In this document: piece by piece, positions 7,640-17,600 of the stretch
Position numbering within the stretch: the first letter of the stretch is position 1
How the letters are laid out: the number at the start of each line of letters is the position of its first letter
Assembly: GCA_048267245.1 (NCBI GenBank)
Contig: JBLWXV010000001.1
Coordinates: forward strand, 1,922,001-1,986,000
From: JBLWXV01 sp048267245
GTDB lineage: Bacteria; Bdellovibrionota; Bacteriovoracia; Bacteriovoracales; Bacteriovoracaceae
Length of the DNA stretch: 64,000 bases
Reading direction: 5' to 3'
The notes under the pieces: generated by a model
What the model was told of the DNA's origin: nothing
Databases searched by the model: none
Seen by the model: only the letters and a program-made list of their open reading frames with translations
Program-made: the position numbers and the translations under genes

Positions 7640-8908
7640 ATGTGGTACGCCATTGACTTTGGTACGTCGAATTCGCTGCTTTCTTTTGTAGAGAGTGGCA
7701 AAAATCCAAGATTGATTAACCTTGAAGGTGACGGCCCGATTCTGCGTTCACTTATTTTTACACCCCAAAAGAATCGCTACTACTTTGGCAATGAGGCGAT
7801 TGAGAAGTATCAAGAAATGGAAGGTGAGGGGCGTCTCTTTCGCTCACTCAAGAAATTCCTACCAGAGCCAGGCTTCACTGGAACCGAAGTTTTTGGCAAG
7901 CGCCTTAAGATTGAAGAACTCATTGCGACTATTCTTCGCGATATGAAAGAAAAGGCCGACCGCGAGACTGGTCACAATGTTACTCAGGTTGTGCTTGGCA
8001 GACCGGCCCTCTACTCTCTTGATCATGAAGAGGATAAATTGGCCGAAGATCGCATGCGAAAAGCGGCCGAACTTGTTGGGTTTACACGCATTGAATTCTG
8101 CCCCGAACCTATTGCCGCTGGTCTAAATGTCAAGACCGATACCTTAGAGCGAGTGATTCTCGTTTGTGACTTTGGTGGTGGGACGTCAGACTTCACACTT
8201 TTAAAAACTGGCACTCAAAGTTTTTCAAAGAAAAATGTCCTCGGGCTCTCAGGCGTCTTTGTTGCGGGCGATGCCATCGACGGGCGCATCATGAGAAATT
8301 TCATTTCTTCTCACTTTGGAAAGGATGTCACCTATAAAGCACCAATGGGAAGTAATATCCTCACTTTCCCGCGCGTTCTCTTGCGAAAACTCTGCAATCC
8401 CGCCCACATTGCTTTCTTAAAGGAGCGAGACACTTGGGAGTTCCTTAAAGAATTAGAACTCTGGTCAGTGGGAGGCGACGATGAGCGCGCCTTTAATAAT
8501 CTCTTTGCGCTCATTGAAGAGCAACTTGGCTATCCAGTATACGCCGAGATTGAGCGCACGAAAATTGAGCTTGGTGATAGTGAGATGAGCACTTATCACT
8601 TTGATCACTCGAGTGTGAAGATTGATATGTCTATAAAAAGGACCGACTTCGAAAATGCCATTGACCCTGAGTTTGATTCGATTTTTTCAAGCCTAGAAAA
8701 AGTATTCGGCCAGTCTGGCCTTTCTCATAGCGATGTTGATGAGGTGAGAATCACTGGCGGAACGGGGCAAATGCCACTTATTCAGCAAAGACTTAGTGAG
8801 CTTTTTGGAGCGTATAAAATTAAGCGCGGCGAAGCTTTTCAATCGGTAGTAGAAGGGCTTGGGCGATATGCCCAAACCCTGAGTGAAAATTCTAATTTCC
8901 CGAAGTGA
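7640..8908 (+). CDS. Hsp70-like ATPase (YegD/DnaK-related, no full substrate-binding domain)
   Basis: 422 residues with the actin/Hsp70 nucleotide-binding fold: phosphate-1 loop AIDFGTSNSLL, phosphate-2 loop VCDFGGGTSDFTLL, and adenosine motif ITGGTGQMPLIQQRL. The chain ends just after the ATPase domain, so it lacks the DnaK peptide-binding domain and lid, as in YegD-type proteins. ATG 7640 follows GAGGAG; an in-frame ATG at 7613 has no ribosome site. Its end overlaps the convergent lipoprotein gene by 17 bases. Client proteins are unknown. Confidence 0.85.
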   Translation: MWYAIDFGTSNSLLSFVESGKNPRLINLEGDGPILRSLIFTPQKNRYYFGNEAIEKYQEMEGEGRLFRSLKKFLPEPGFTGTEVFGKRLKIEELIATILRDMKEKADRETGHNVTQVVLGRPALYSLDHEEDKLAEDRMRKAAELVGFTRIEFCPEPIAAGLNVKTDTLERVILVCDFGGGTSDFTLLKTGTQSFSKKNVLGLSGVFVAGDAIDGRIMRNFISSHFGKDVTYKAPMGSNILTFPRVLLRKLCNPAHIAFLKERDTWEFLKELELWSVGGDDERAFNNLFALIEEQLGYPVYAEIERTKIELGDSEMSTYHFDHSSVKIDMSIKRTDFENAIDPEFDSIFSSLEKVFGQSGLSHSDVDEVRITGGTGQMPLIQQRLSELFGAYKIKRGEAFQSVVEGLGRYAQTLSENSNFPK

Positions 8909-9863
8909 AAGTGCCATGGCACTCATCGTAATCGGTGTAGGTTGATCCATTTACACATGTAATGGTATAGGCCCATTTTCCAGCAAATACACCGTTAGTG
9001 AGTGTGGCATCTGAAATGCGCATAGAAGTCTGAGCATAAGTTGCTCCATTGGTGCATAGAGAACTACCTGTGTCAGCAGTGTCTTGGAAGTAGGCGGGCT
9101 TACCTGAGTTAATCGTAGCCGTAGCTCTCGGATTTGCACTTCCAGTAACGCTACCACCGAGGCTAAGCCCGGTACTCGTAGTTGTCATGGTCGGGGTCCC
9201 TCTTACGTGGTTCGTTTTGAGAGCTTTACCATTAAGTTTCATCGTAAATGCGGCCCCGTCAAAGTCGGCCACAACTGGTAACTCTTCGCAGTCGTTATCG
9301 ACGTTAACAGATATCGTAGTATTAAGATTGTAAGTCTTTGCGTTTTTAGCAAAGGCCTTTAAGTGGTTAGTCGCATCACTTCTTGAGATAAGAGCAGTAG
9401 CACCTCTAACAGTATTGGCCAAGGTATCCATCGCACTGTCGTCAGCGAGGTCGATATCACTACTGATTCGACTCTTCTTTGTGTCATCGATGCTGATTCC
9501 ATTGGTAGGATCGTTATCTGCATCTAAATTGGTCAAAAGATAGGCGATATTATTAACCTGACTATCACTTAAAGAATCATGAGTTTGAATATCATAAGGG
9601 GTCATTAGGGCCTTGCACTTTGCACTGCCAATCAATCTACTATTAACCAAAAACTCAATCACTTCATTCTCGGTACAAATGAATTGAGCACTTGAGTCAG
9701 TTTTACCATTCTTAGTTGTTGATCGATACTCAAGACCCGCCACCTTGCCGTCAACGAATGTAGACGTGATCGAGCTTGAACCACTTCCTCCAGCGCTATT
9801 ATCACTGCCACATGAAGCAAGTAGGGTAAGCGAGAGAACTGGGATAGACATTAGCCACTTCAA
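8892..9863 (-). CDS. Lipoprotein with repeated beta-strand domains, adhesin-like
   Basis: A 323-residue protein with a lipoprotein signal peptide (LLASC lipobox, cysteine near residue 18). The mature start is Gly/Ser-rich. Next comes a block reading VDGKVAGLEYRSTTKNGKTD...FICTENEVIEF, an Ig-like surface-protein module seen in many proteobacterial lipoproteins. The C-terminal half has paired cysteines and Ser/Thr-rich strands. It is probably on the outer membrane. The single gene has no obvious operon partner; its stop overlaps the Hsp70-like gene tail to tail. Confidence 0.7.
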   Translation of the reverse strand: MKWLMSIPVLSLTLLASCGSDNSAGGSGSSSITSTFVDGKVAGLEYRSTTKNGKTDSSAQFICTENEVIEFLVNSRLIGSAKCKALMTPYDIQTHDSLSDSQVNNIAYLLTNLDADNDPTNGISIDDTKKSRISSDIDLADDSAMDTLANTVRGATALISRSDATNHLKAFAKNAKTYNLNTTISVNVDNDCEELPVVADFDGAAFTMKLNGKALKTNHVRGTPTMTTTSTGLSLGGSVTGSANPRATATINSGKPAYFQDTADTGSSLCTNGATYAQTSMRISDATLTNGVFAGKWAYTITCVNGSTYTDYDECHGTFTSGN

Positions 9864-10013
9864 AATAAATCTCCTGATAAGGTTGTGTCTATTATCTGAA
9901 AATTCTCAAAAACTCTGAGCAAAGATTTCTTGTCTCAAAGGTGAGATAGTAAATGCTAACCCTCTATAATTTGCTTTTCACTGCTGTGGCTTTATTAATA
10001 AAATGGATATTCT

Positions 10014-10661
10014 ATGAGCAAGATATTATTGGTCGATGACGACGTTCAAAGTTTAGATTGGTTGAGTTCTCTCATCGGAGAGGGGCATGAATTAATCGCT
10101 TTTCAAAGCTCAGTTAAAGCACTGGATGAATTTCAGTCTGGGCACTATGATCTCGCTCTTCTTGACGTTCACATGCCCTTTTATGATGGCTTTCAGCTTT
10201 ATAAATTAATAAGACAAGTCGATGCTCGAGTCCCCATTTGTTTTATTACTAAGGATGACTCCTATCTAACGAGTAAGAGAGCTCTCGCCTTTGAAGAGTC
10301 TCTATTTTTAAAGCCAGGGATTGCCCCTGGGCATCTTGCGGCTCACATAGAGTATTTAATTTCTAAATCACAAAATTCTAAATCTCTTTATGAGGTCTCC
10401 TTTTTATCCAATTGTTTAATTTTTGATGGTGTCCCCATTGCGCTAACTCCTAGAGAGTGTCGAATAATGAGCTATCTACTCGATCATGAGTTAAAGCTTT
10501 CAAAAGAAATACTTAAAGATTTTGTTTGGGAGGATGTATTTGTTAGCGATAAAACGCTCAATGCCCATCTCACGAATTTGAGAGAGAAATTAAAAGATAT
10601 CGGTCTAACATTGCAGAGTAGTCGCGACGGAAATATTTATGTTCATCAAAAAAATAGTTAA
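10014..10661 (+). CDS. Two-component response regulator, OmpR/PhoB type
   Basis: 215 residues. The receiver domain (1 to about 118) has the acidic pair DD, the phospho-accepting aspartate at residue 51 in LLDVHMP, the threonine in CFITKDD, and the lysine in LFLKPG. The C-terminal winged helix (about 125-213) contains LTPRECRIMSYLLDH and the recognition-helix region SDKTLNAHLTNLREKL. It therefore binds DNA in response to phosphorylation. The partner kinase gene starts 23 bases before its stop. Target genes are unknown. Confidence 0.88.
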   Translation: MSKILLVDDDVQSLDWLSSLIGEGHELIAFQSSVKALDEFQSGHYDLALLDVHMPFYDGFQLYKLIRQVDARVPICFITKDDSYLTSKRALAFEESLFLKPGIAPGHLAAHIEYLISKSQNSKSLYEVSFLSNCLIFDGVPIALTPRECRIMSYLLDHELKLSKEILKDFVWEDVFVSDKTLNAHLTNLREKLKDIGLTLQSSRDGNIYVHQKNS

Positions 10662-11787
10662 AATACCAAATACGACCCACTATGATCAGACCACTATTCA
10701 TATCGTTACCATAATTGTGGCCATAGTGGCGCTCTTTGACCTGTATGTTTTAAAGGTTGCACCCACGCTCCAATACTTCTGCACTAGGGCAAGCTTCATG
10801 TTGATGCCCTATCTCTTTGCACACGCTTTTAAGAATATTTCTGCAGGAAAGTATGTGTGTGACTTCTTCATTTTTAATTACTTTACGTATTCAATTTTCT
10901 ACATGCACTTTTATAGCTACACCTACGCCTTTGCCTTTATTCAATTTGGTATCGGTATGGCCGGTATCGTAAAAGTTTCTGAAAAATTCTATATTCCTAT
11001 TGTCTGCTACGCCATTTTTGGTGCGATTGTATCTATCTTTTGGCTTGGCAAATATCCAGAGTCATTTTCTGTAGATCAAGTAAAAATGGACTTTGCTTCT
11101 AGCGTGCTCACAGTCTTTATCTTTAGTTTCTTTATTTTCTATCGCTCTTCTCGAGAGCGAGATCGCGCAAGGCAAGCCGATGAGGTCTTCGTGGACATCG
11201 GAAAACGTCTCTCCATCGTTCTTCACGAGTTGCAAGGAACATTAGGTCGAATAGGTGGTCAGACCCGAGAGTTTCGCGAAATAAAAGAATTGGTAACTCT
11301 TATGAGCGTATTGGCCAAGAAAAATTCTGAACCTTTGCAAACTTCCGAGGAGTTGGATTTTAAACTCTTGTTTGATGACGTCTTGGCGCTGTACGAAGAC
11401 ACGATTAATTCATTGCAAATAAAAGTGAAAACTAATTTTGAAGTAGGTGTCATTAAGACTGATCGCACGTCTTTTCATCTGATACTAAAGAATCTCTTTA
11501 AGAATGCGATTGAAGAACAGTTGAAGATTCCAGTTGAGTCGCGTGAGATTATGTTTGAATTAAAGCGAGATAATTCTCGGACTCTACTGACCTGCCACAA
11601 CCCGGCCAGGGATCGAAACCTGGATATTTCAGAAATAATGCGTCCGTTTGTTAGCGATAAGGACAATGTGATCAACCAAGGCCTTGGGCTCTATATTATT
11701 AGTGAACTTGGACGACGTTTGGGTCTAAAAATGAAGGTTGAAGCTCCTGAGGGACTCTTTAAAGTGAGCCTTGAGGCAGTTTCATGA
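10639..11787 (+). CDS. Membrane sensor histidine kinase, partner of the adjacent regulator
   Basis: 382 residues. The N-terminal ~170 form about five to six membrane helices with little periplasmic domain, suggesting a membrane or small-ligand sensor. The H-box is unusual, LSIVLHELQGTLGRIG (His196 followed by Glu), without the usual proline. The ATP-binding domain has an N-box LILKNLFKNAIEE and a G2 box QGLGLYIISELGRRLG; the G1/D-box region (CHNPARDRN) is poor. It overlaps the regulator gene by 23 bases. It is likely to be functional, but the divergent H- and D-boxes leave some doubt. Confidence 0.82.
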   Translation: MFIKKIVKIPNTTHYDQTTIHIVTIIVAIVALFDLYVLKVAPTLQYFCTRASFMLMPYLFAHAFKNISAGKYVCDFFIFNYFTYSIFYMHFYSYTYAFAFIQFGIGMAGIVKVSEKFYIPIVCYAIFGAIVSIFWLGKYPESFSVDQVKMDFASSVLTVFIFSFFIFYRSSRERDRARQADEVFVDIGKRLSIVLHELQGTLGRIGGQTREFREIKELVTLMSVLAKKNSEPLQTSEELDFKLLFDDVLALYEDTINSLQIKVKTNFEVGVIKTDRTSFHLILKNLFKNAIEEQLKIPVESREIMFELKRDNSRTLLTCHNPARDRNLDISEIMRPFVSDKDNVINQGLGLYIISELGRRLGLKMKVEAPEGLFKVSLEAVS

Positions 11788-11939
11788 AATCAATTCTTGT
11801 TATAGAGTGCTTCTAAATATTGGATAGCAGCTTAGAAGGTCAAAAATATCAACTGCTTAGCAATGCCTTAAGCGAACTTAATCACATCCATGAGTTTGAC
11901 TTAATGACCCCATTTCTATTACCTTGCGCCATACTTTAA
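11784..11939 (+). pseudogene. Decayed third gene of the two-component operon (in-frame stop after 10 codons)
   Basis: An ATG at 11784 overlaps the kinase stop as ATGA, as in a coupled operon. It reads MKSILVIECF before a TAA at 11814-11816. The same frame then stays open for 40 codons (LDSSLEGQKYQLLSNALSEL... to TAA 11937-11939). The first residues resemble the beta-1 strand of a receiver domain (compare MSKILLVDD upstream). I read it as the remnant of a short regulator-like gene. A bare leader peptide is the alternative. Confidence 0.4.
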
Positions 11940-11970
11940 ATGACACGCATCTAATTACGTGGAGAGTGCT

Positions 11971-12918
11971 ATGACACAGGAAAGAAAAGTCCCAACCCTT
12001 AGTCTCATGAGTTATGTAAAAGGCGAGAATAAAGACCGCCATCAATTTATTGACGAGCTCTATAGAGGTCTAAAAGAGTATGGCTTCATCGTTCTAAAAG
12101 ATCACACAGTTGAACAACACAAAGTTGATCAGGCCTACGAGTATCTCCACCAATTCTTCGCCCTCCCAACAGAATTGAAGATGAAGTATGACGATAAAGG
12201 TGGCGGCAATCAGCGCGGCTACACCCCTTTTAAAAAAGAACATGCTAAAGACAATCCAAATCCAGACCTTAAAGAATTCTGGCACGTCGGGCGCGACCTC
12301 GCGGCCACTAGTCAATATAAAGGCGTCTATCCTGAGAACGTTTGGCCAGAGGAGCTAGCTCAATTTAGGCCAGCGCTCTCTGAACTCTATGGCGCTATGG
12401 ATATGACTTCTAAAATTCTTCTCGAGGCCATTGGCGCCTCTCTTGATGTTCCACAGAATTTCTTCTCAGATATGATTAATGATGGGAACTCAATTCTTCG
12501 CTGTATTCACTACCCAGCTACAAAGGGTGAGGACGTCGCTAACTCAATTAGAGCTGCTGCCCACGAAGATATCAACTTGATCACTATGCTTGTTGGCGCC
12601 ACTGATTCTGGTCTTGAGCTACTTGACCGCGATGGCACATGGCTTGCCGTTGATTCAAAACCTGGCGAGATCGTAGTGGATACCGGCGACATGATGGCCC
12701 GTCTCACAAATAATGTACTTCCTGCCACAACTCACAGAGTGGTTAATCCTGACAACGATTCAAGTGCTCGCTACTCGATGCCATTCTTTGTACACCCGCA
12801 CTCTAAAGCGATGCTCTCTTGTCTTCCAAGCTGTGTGGGAGCGGGTGAGAAATTCCCACCAATTTCTGCTGGTGATTTCTTGATTCAGCGTCTAAAAGAG
12901 ATCGGACTTTATAAGTAA
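11971..12918 (+). CDS. 2-oxoglutarate/Fe(II)-dependent oxygenase, isopenicillin-N-synthase family
   Basis: A 315-residue cytosolic oxygenase. The iron ligands are visible: His198 and Asp200 in AAHEDINLITML and the distal His255 in PATTHRVVNP, followed by Arg267-x-Ser269 (RYSMPFF), the 2-oxoglutarate-binding pair. The N-terminal DIOX_N-like region includes YGFIVLKDH. ATG 11971 is chosen because GGAG lies 6-9 bases upstream; a GTG at 11959 would put that site inside the gene. Substrate is unknown. A secreted-protein gene follows 27 bases later. Confidence 0.88.
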   Translation: MTQERKVPTLSLMSYVKGENKDRHQFIDELYRGLKEYGFIVLKDHTVEQHKVDQAYEYLHQFFALPTELKMKYDDKGGGNQRGYTPFKKEHAKDNPNPDLKEFWHVGRDLAATSQYKGVYPENVWPEELAQFRPALSELYGAMDMTSKILLEAIGASLDVPQNFFSDMINDGNSILRCIHYPATKGEDVANSIRAAAHEDINLITMLVGATDSGLELLDRDGTWLAVDSKPGEIVVDTGDMMARLTNNVLPATTHRVVNPDNDSSARYSMPFFVHPHSKAMLSCLPSCVGAGEKFPPISAGDFLIQRLKEIGLYK

Positions 12919-12945
12919 TTAACAAGTTTTTGAGGAACTAAGAGA

Positions 12946-13473
12946 ATGAAGAATTTTGTCCTTGTACTTCTTATGCTAATTTCGACTTCGGCCATGGCCG
13001 CTAAGTTTGAATTGATTCGTGAGAACTCGCTTGTAAATGAAAAACTTGCGCAACTTGCAACCACTTGGACTCAAGGCCCAGGGACACATACCGATGTGAA
13101 TCTCCAAGCGGCCCAGATTCTAAAGAAGCGCGCCAGTGAGCCCTATTCAAATACACTTATGCAGATGCTCTGGGGCAGCTACACCTTTGAAGTGAGTGCA
13201 GAGAAATCAAGCTTTACGCGCAAGGTTCTGAGAAAAGAAATCGACTTTCTCTTTGATGCTTCAACTTGGCTTCAGAGTGAGGCGACTCTTGAGCAAATTA
13301 AAAAGTATAAGAAAGACCTCTTGGCGGCCCTCGTAAAATTGGGAACAAGTCAGGATGTCGAAATCTACGTGGGAGTGATTGAGGGCGACTTTAGCGCGAG
13401 CTTTGTCCACATCTCCCTAGTCGATCTTACAAATCAGCAGACGCTCTCACTTATTGGTGGGTACTCTGAATAA
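12946..13473 (+). CDS. Secreted protein of unknown function
   Basis: 175 residues with a clear signal peptide (MKNFVLVLLMLISTSAMA, then A-KFELIREN). The mature part is mainly helical in the first half, with more beta character at the end (EIYVGVIEGDFSASFVHISLVDL). No cysteines or catalytic motif stand out. It sits 27 bases behind the oxygenase gene and may share its transcript. A hairpin with little U-tract (13489-13508) follows. Confidence 0.65.
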   Translation: MKNFVLVLLMLISTSAMAAKFELIRENSLVNEKLAQLATTWTQGPGTHTDVNLQAAQILKKRASEPYSNTLMQMLWGSYTFEVSAEKSSFTRKVLRKEIDFLFDASTWLQSEATLEQIKKYKKDLLAALVKLGTSQDVEIYVGVIEGDFSASFVHISLVDLTNQQTLSLIGGYSE

Positions 13474-13488
13474 GTATTAGTGGTGGTG

Positions 13489-13508
13489 CCCGAAGAGAAT
13501 TTTTCGGG
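13489..13508. terminator. Possible weak hairpin terminator
   Basis: CCCGAA (13489-13494) and TTCGGG (13503-13508) pair around an 8-base loop between two convergent genes. There is no clean T-run on either side, so termination is only a guess from position. Confidence 0.35.
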
Positions 13509-13524
13509 TGCCTTCATTAAATGC

Positions 13525-14469
13525 TTAGAAGCGAATTCCAAGTGAAAACTTCCCTGAAACAATCGTTGTGGTCTGTTCTTGGGCGTCTTCCAATTTTTCA
13601 ACCATACTAATACTCTCAAACGCCACTTCCCCAAAGAAGATCATTGAATCTACCCAGTCAAAGGTTCGCCCAAGGCGAGCGATGGGAAGAACGACGGCCG
13701 AGCCACTGCTTTGGACCCCATCGATGTCTGTCGTCGAGCGACCATAACCAATCCCAACGCTTCCATAATAGTGTGGGCGAGTGAGGTCAGAATTAAAGTG
13801 ATAGACCAAATCAAAGGTGCCAAGGAGTCTCGTGGTTGGGATATCTAGCGCCGGTGATTCTAGCGTCGTTACTTCAGAGTCGTAGCGCACGCCGATTGAA
13901 TATTCCCAGCGCTTGGCAAATTGTCTGAGATACATAAGCTCAAATTGATAGCCCTGACGCAGAGGATTTCCTTCATTCGATGTCTCTGTTGTCGATTCAC
14001 TCATAGCGCGTGAAAAAGAGCCGCGAACGGCAAAGGAGTCGACATCGCCACCTTTCTTCGCTTCCATTTGGGCCACTCTGGTTTCGAGGCGACTGAGCTC
14101 TGGGACCTCAAAGGGCTTGCGCTCGAGATTATTAGTGAAGACGACAATGTCGTTCTTATCAAAAGGGGCCACAGAGCGATCATCTCTAACTTCCCAGAGA
14201 GAGCTCCCGGAAGAGACTTCGATCGCCCGTGCTTCGATTGTATTAAATTTATTTGAGAAGAGAGCACTTTGATCGTGAGCAATCCCATCATTGAAGCCCA
14301 AGCGAATGAGAAAGGATTTCTTCGTGGTGCTAATTGCCTTAATAATGACGACTTTATCTATTGCCTTTATCTCTCTAGGAGTGATCTTGGCGCTTCTAGG
14401 ATTCATCCTAGTTTGCTGGGCAAAGACTTGAGTGCCCAGAAGGGCAATTGAAAGAAAAATCCACCTCAT
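13525..14469 (-). CDS. Outer-membrane beta-barrel protein with N-terminal periplasmic region
   Basis: 314 residues with a signal peptide (MRWIFLSIALLGTQVFA). Residues about 20-130 form a soluble region ending in a short coiled segment (LSRLETRVAQMEAK). From about 145 on, alternating strands with aromatic ends follow (GYQFELMYLRQF, WEYSIGVRYDSE, HYYGSVGIGYGRS, VSGKFSLGIRF). The final residue is phenylalanine, the classic signal for outer-membrane barrel assembly. Function is unknown; it may be a small porin or structural barrel. Confidence 0.7.
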   Translation of the reverse strand: MRWIFLSIALLGTQVFAQQTRMNPRSAKITPREIKAIDKVVIIKAISTTKKSFLIRLGFNDGIAHDQSALFSNKFNTIEARAIEVSSGSSLWEVRDDRSVAPFDKNDIVVFTNNLERKPFEVPELSRLETRVAQMEAKKGGDVDSFAVRGSFSRAMSESTTETSNEGNPLRQGYQFELMYLRQFAKRWEYSIGVRYDSEVTTLESPALDIPTTRLLGTFDLVYHFNSDLTRPHYYGSVGIGYGRSTTDIDGVQSSGSAVVLPIARLGRTFDWVDSMIFFGEVAFESISMVEKLEDAQEQTTTIVSGKFSLGIRF

Positions 14470-14681
14470 TTCTTTAGTTTAGCCTAAATCTCACAGGGGG
14501 CTAGGGCACTCCATTTTTGCCTGCCAACAGGGAGAGGCACTCTCAAATGGGACTCATTTGTATAACCTTCTTTTTAGGTCGGATTACGTGGGAGCACTCA
14601 TTGATGAGATAATAGGCGAGTGAAACGTTTTGAATTTAAAGAGTCTTGATTCCTTACCCGATCAGTAGGACGGAAGGAAAT

Positions 14682-17600
14682 ATGGGTATTGTTAGAACTT
14701 TCATTCACGCACTATTTTTGCTGGTCACAGTTGTGGTGATCTCTGCCTGCGTGCCCCAAAAAAGTGGGGAGAAGAGTGCTAATTGTCCCGATGGCTTTGC
14801 CTTTGACTCAAAGTCTCGCTCATGTCTTGCCGCTGGCCGTGCTCCTCAAGGGGTGAGTACAACGATTACTCTCAGTGAGGACTTCACTTCTCAATTTGTG
14901 AGCCTCCCTTACACCGACGCCAATGGTGATCTGGCGGTTAGTTGTATTGTTAAAAATCCATTTTATACTTCACTCTTTAACATTGGCACTTGTTCATGCG
15001 CCGCTGGAGTTTGTCAGACGCAGATTTCAAGTGTGACCAATCAAAGTGGTGAGGGCTTCTTTAGCTACACCGTGACCGACTCCTCGGGCGAGAGCTCTAG
15101 TGAGAATGTCGTGAATGTTAAAATCAATGCAGTCAACGACGCTCCTACTCTCGCTGTCGCTAACCCAGGCACTCTTCTTGAGAGCTCTGTGGCCGCCAAC
15201 GCTTCAACTGGAACTAATACAATTTCAGTAAACCTCACAGCATTTATCGTGGGTTCAGATATTGAGACGACAAGTGGCTCTCTTAAGTATGAAGTGAGAA
15301 CGATTACTTCGGGAGCAACACTCTCTGGCTGTATGGGCGCCTATGGCGCAGGAGCATCGGCCAGTAATTCAAGAAGCTGTACTCTGACAGTGACTGAGCA
15401 ATCATTAGGTACTATTGCCAGTTACGATTTTGGTGTTCGGGTATTTGATGGAAGCTCATATTCGGCCGAATCCACAATTACTCTTACTGTGTCATTTGAC
15501 CTAGATGACACGCCAACATTCTCACTCTCGGGTACATCAAATTCTGTGACTCCCACAGAAGACACCGCCTTCTCTGTGAGTGGAATGCAACTAAGTGATC
15601 GCGATAGCTCTGTTTCAGGAGCGAGCTGCTCAATCACAAGTCTCACTAATCTCATGCAAACTAGTGCCTGTAGCTGTAATGCCTCTGGGTCTTGTTCAGC
15701 GAGTTTTATGCCGACTTCAGACTTCAATGGAACCGCTGCATTTTCTGCCAGCGCGACAAACTCACTCACAACAAGTGTTGTGAGCAAGTCAATTACGATC
15801 GCCGCCGCAAATGATGATCCAGTAGCGCCACTAGTAAATGTCTATGTTCTTGAGTCTGATACTATTGATGGCCTTACTTATACTCAGTCAGATGTGGAAT
15901 TAAGTTATGGCCCTGACGCGAATTATGCCTTTACTCAGTACTCCGATTTTAGAGGCTATGATGTCGATAGCAATATCACTTCACTGTCTAATATTTCCAT
16001 GCCTTCACCTGATGCGGATGTAACCGTTTCGTGTGCTTCGCTCTCAAATACCTGTCAGTTCTCTTTGGCCGACGGCAATGTGACTGGAACTGGAACCTAC
16101 AATGGCGCAACCATTGTTCAGGGAGCGGGTCTACAAACAATTTCTATCCGCGCTCGCGCGCCTGGGGCATTTGCAGGCATGAGCTACCAAATTATTCATC
16201 CCGTGGGCATGCCATCAGGAGGCGGCCCATATGTTTCTTTGAATGGATGGGCGCTCACAGTTTATGCCTCTAGCACTCATACGCTTGGAAATATTGTCGA
16301 TGCCATTAATAATAGCCCGAAGGCAAAGCTTGTCTTCGCCGCTACAACAGCTGTTCCAGGAGCGCTCACTAGTGGCTCAAATACCTCGGGCAGCATTAAT
16401 GGCGGGACAAACCCAGCCTATGTCGCCTCTTATACAATGAACTCTGGAACTAAGACGACTTCACTTGGTCGCTTCACCATCTCAGTCATTCCAGTCAATG
16501 ATGTTCCGGTTGTTTGTCTTCCAAGCTCTTTTACTTACAACTTAAATAGCATCAACGGCTGTCCAGAAGAGGGCTGCTCCGGAGATGCTTCTCCCATTGG
16601 TAGCGTGACTCCAAAAACTTCTGGCCTTCTCTATTATTCAAAGACTAAGGGGATTTGCTACAAATCAAATACCGCGATCACAAATAAATGGGAAGTGGCC
16701 ACCTCTGGTTTTATCCCCAATCAGGCCATTAATGAAAAAGATCAAGTCATTGTAACTGGGATTAAACTCCACGAGGGTGGGGGTGGCAATAGTGACGCCG
16801 CTGACTCTCTGACGATTAAAAAACCAACCAGTGCCAATTTCTCTTCTAATCAATTGTTGGTACCAGACGCGAATATTCAGTTCTACTACGCCGGAGTGGG
16901 TCCCTTAACAGAGGCACCGGCCGGTTCATTTGATGTAACCGACGCTGCAGCCAGTTCCCACAATGAAGATCTAGAAATTCGCATTACTCCAGTGGGAACT
17001 CTCACTGGAACGAGTACTATTAGCTTTATGCTCTCTGATGGTACTAATGAGATTGGTCCCATTAGTTTTACTGTGACCGTCAACGCCTCATCTGCTCAAC
17101 ATAAAGGGTGGAAGACTGTGGCAGCACTTGGCCCTGAAATCGATCGCTTTAATCAGGTTGTGGGAACGAAGGTGTGCTCTTTTAGTTTAGATAAGTGTAG
17201 CTCTGGTGGCGTTTGTACCGGAACTGCGAAACCGACTTTTGACGCCGACAATAATACCGATGGAACAATTTTTTGGGATTCATCTAATAGTAAGTGTTAC
17301 TACTACGATTCAGCGGGCTCTACTGTGGCCAATCGCTGGGTAGAGTTCACTAGTTACTGTCCTATTACCAGTCAGAATGTCGAGCCCAATTGTAGTGGGG
17401 CAAGTTGCTACGAGAGTGGTGCCCCTAGCTTCACTCCGGCCAGTGTTGGTTCTAGTTATGTCGATTCTCTCACCGGCGAGTGCTATCGTTCGGTTGGAAC
17501 TAGTTCAAGTTCTGATTGGAAACGCTATATGGGCAGCGGCAGTGTGACACTTTCTTGGGAGAGCTTCAATCTCTCAGGTTCTGGTTTGATCACTGGATTT

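Noticed and set aside
15422..15787. A 121-codon open frame on the minus strand inside the giant lipoprotein gene
   Set aside because: It lies wholly antisense to a well-supported gene, has no ribosome site, and its composition mirrors the Ser/Thr codons of the coding strand.
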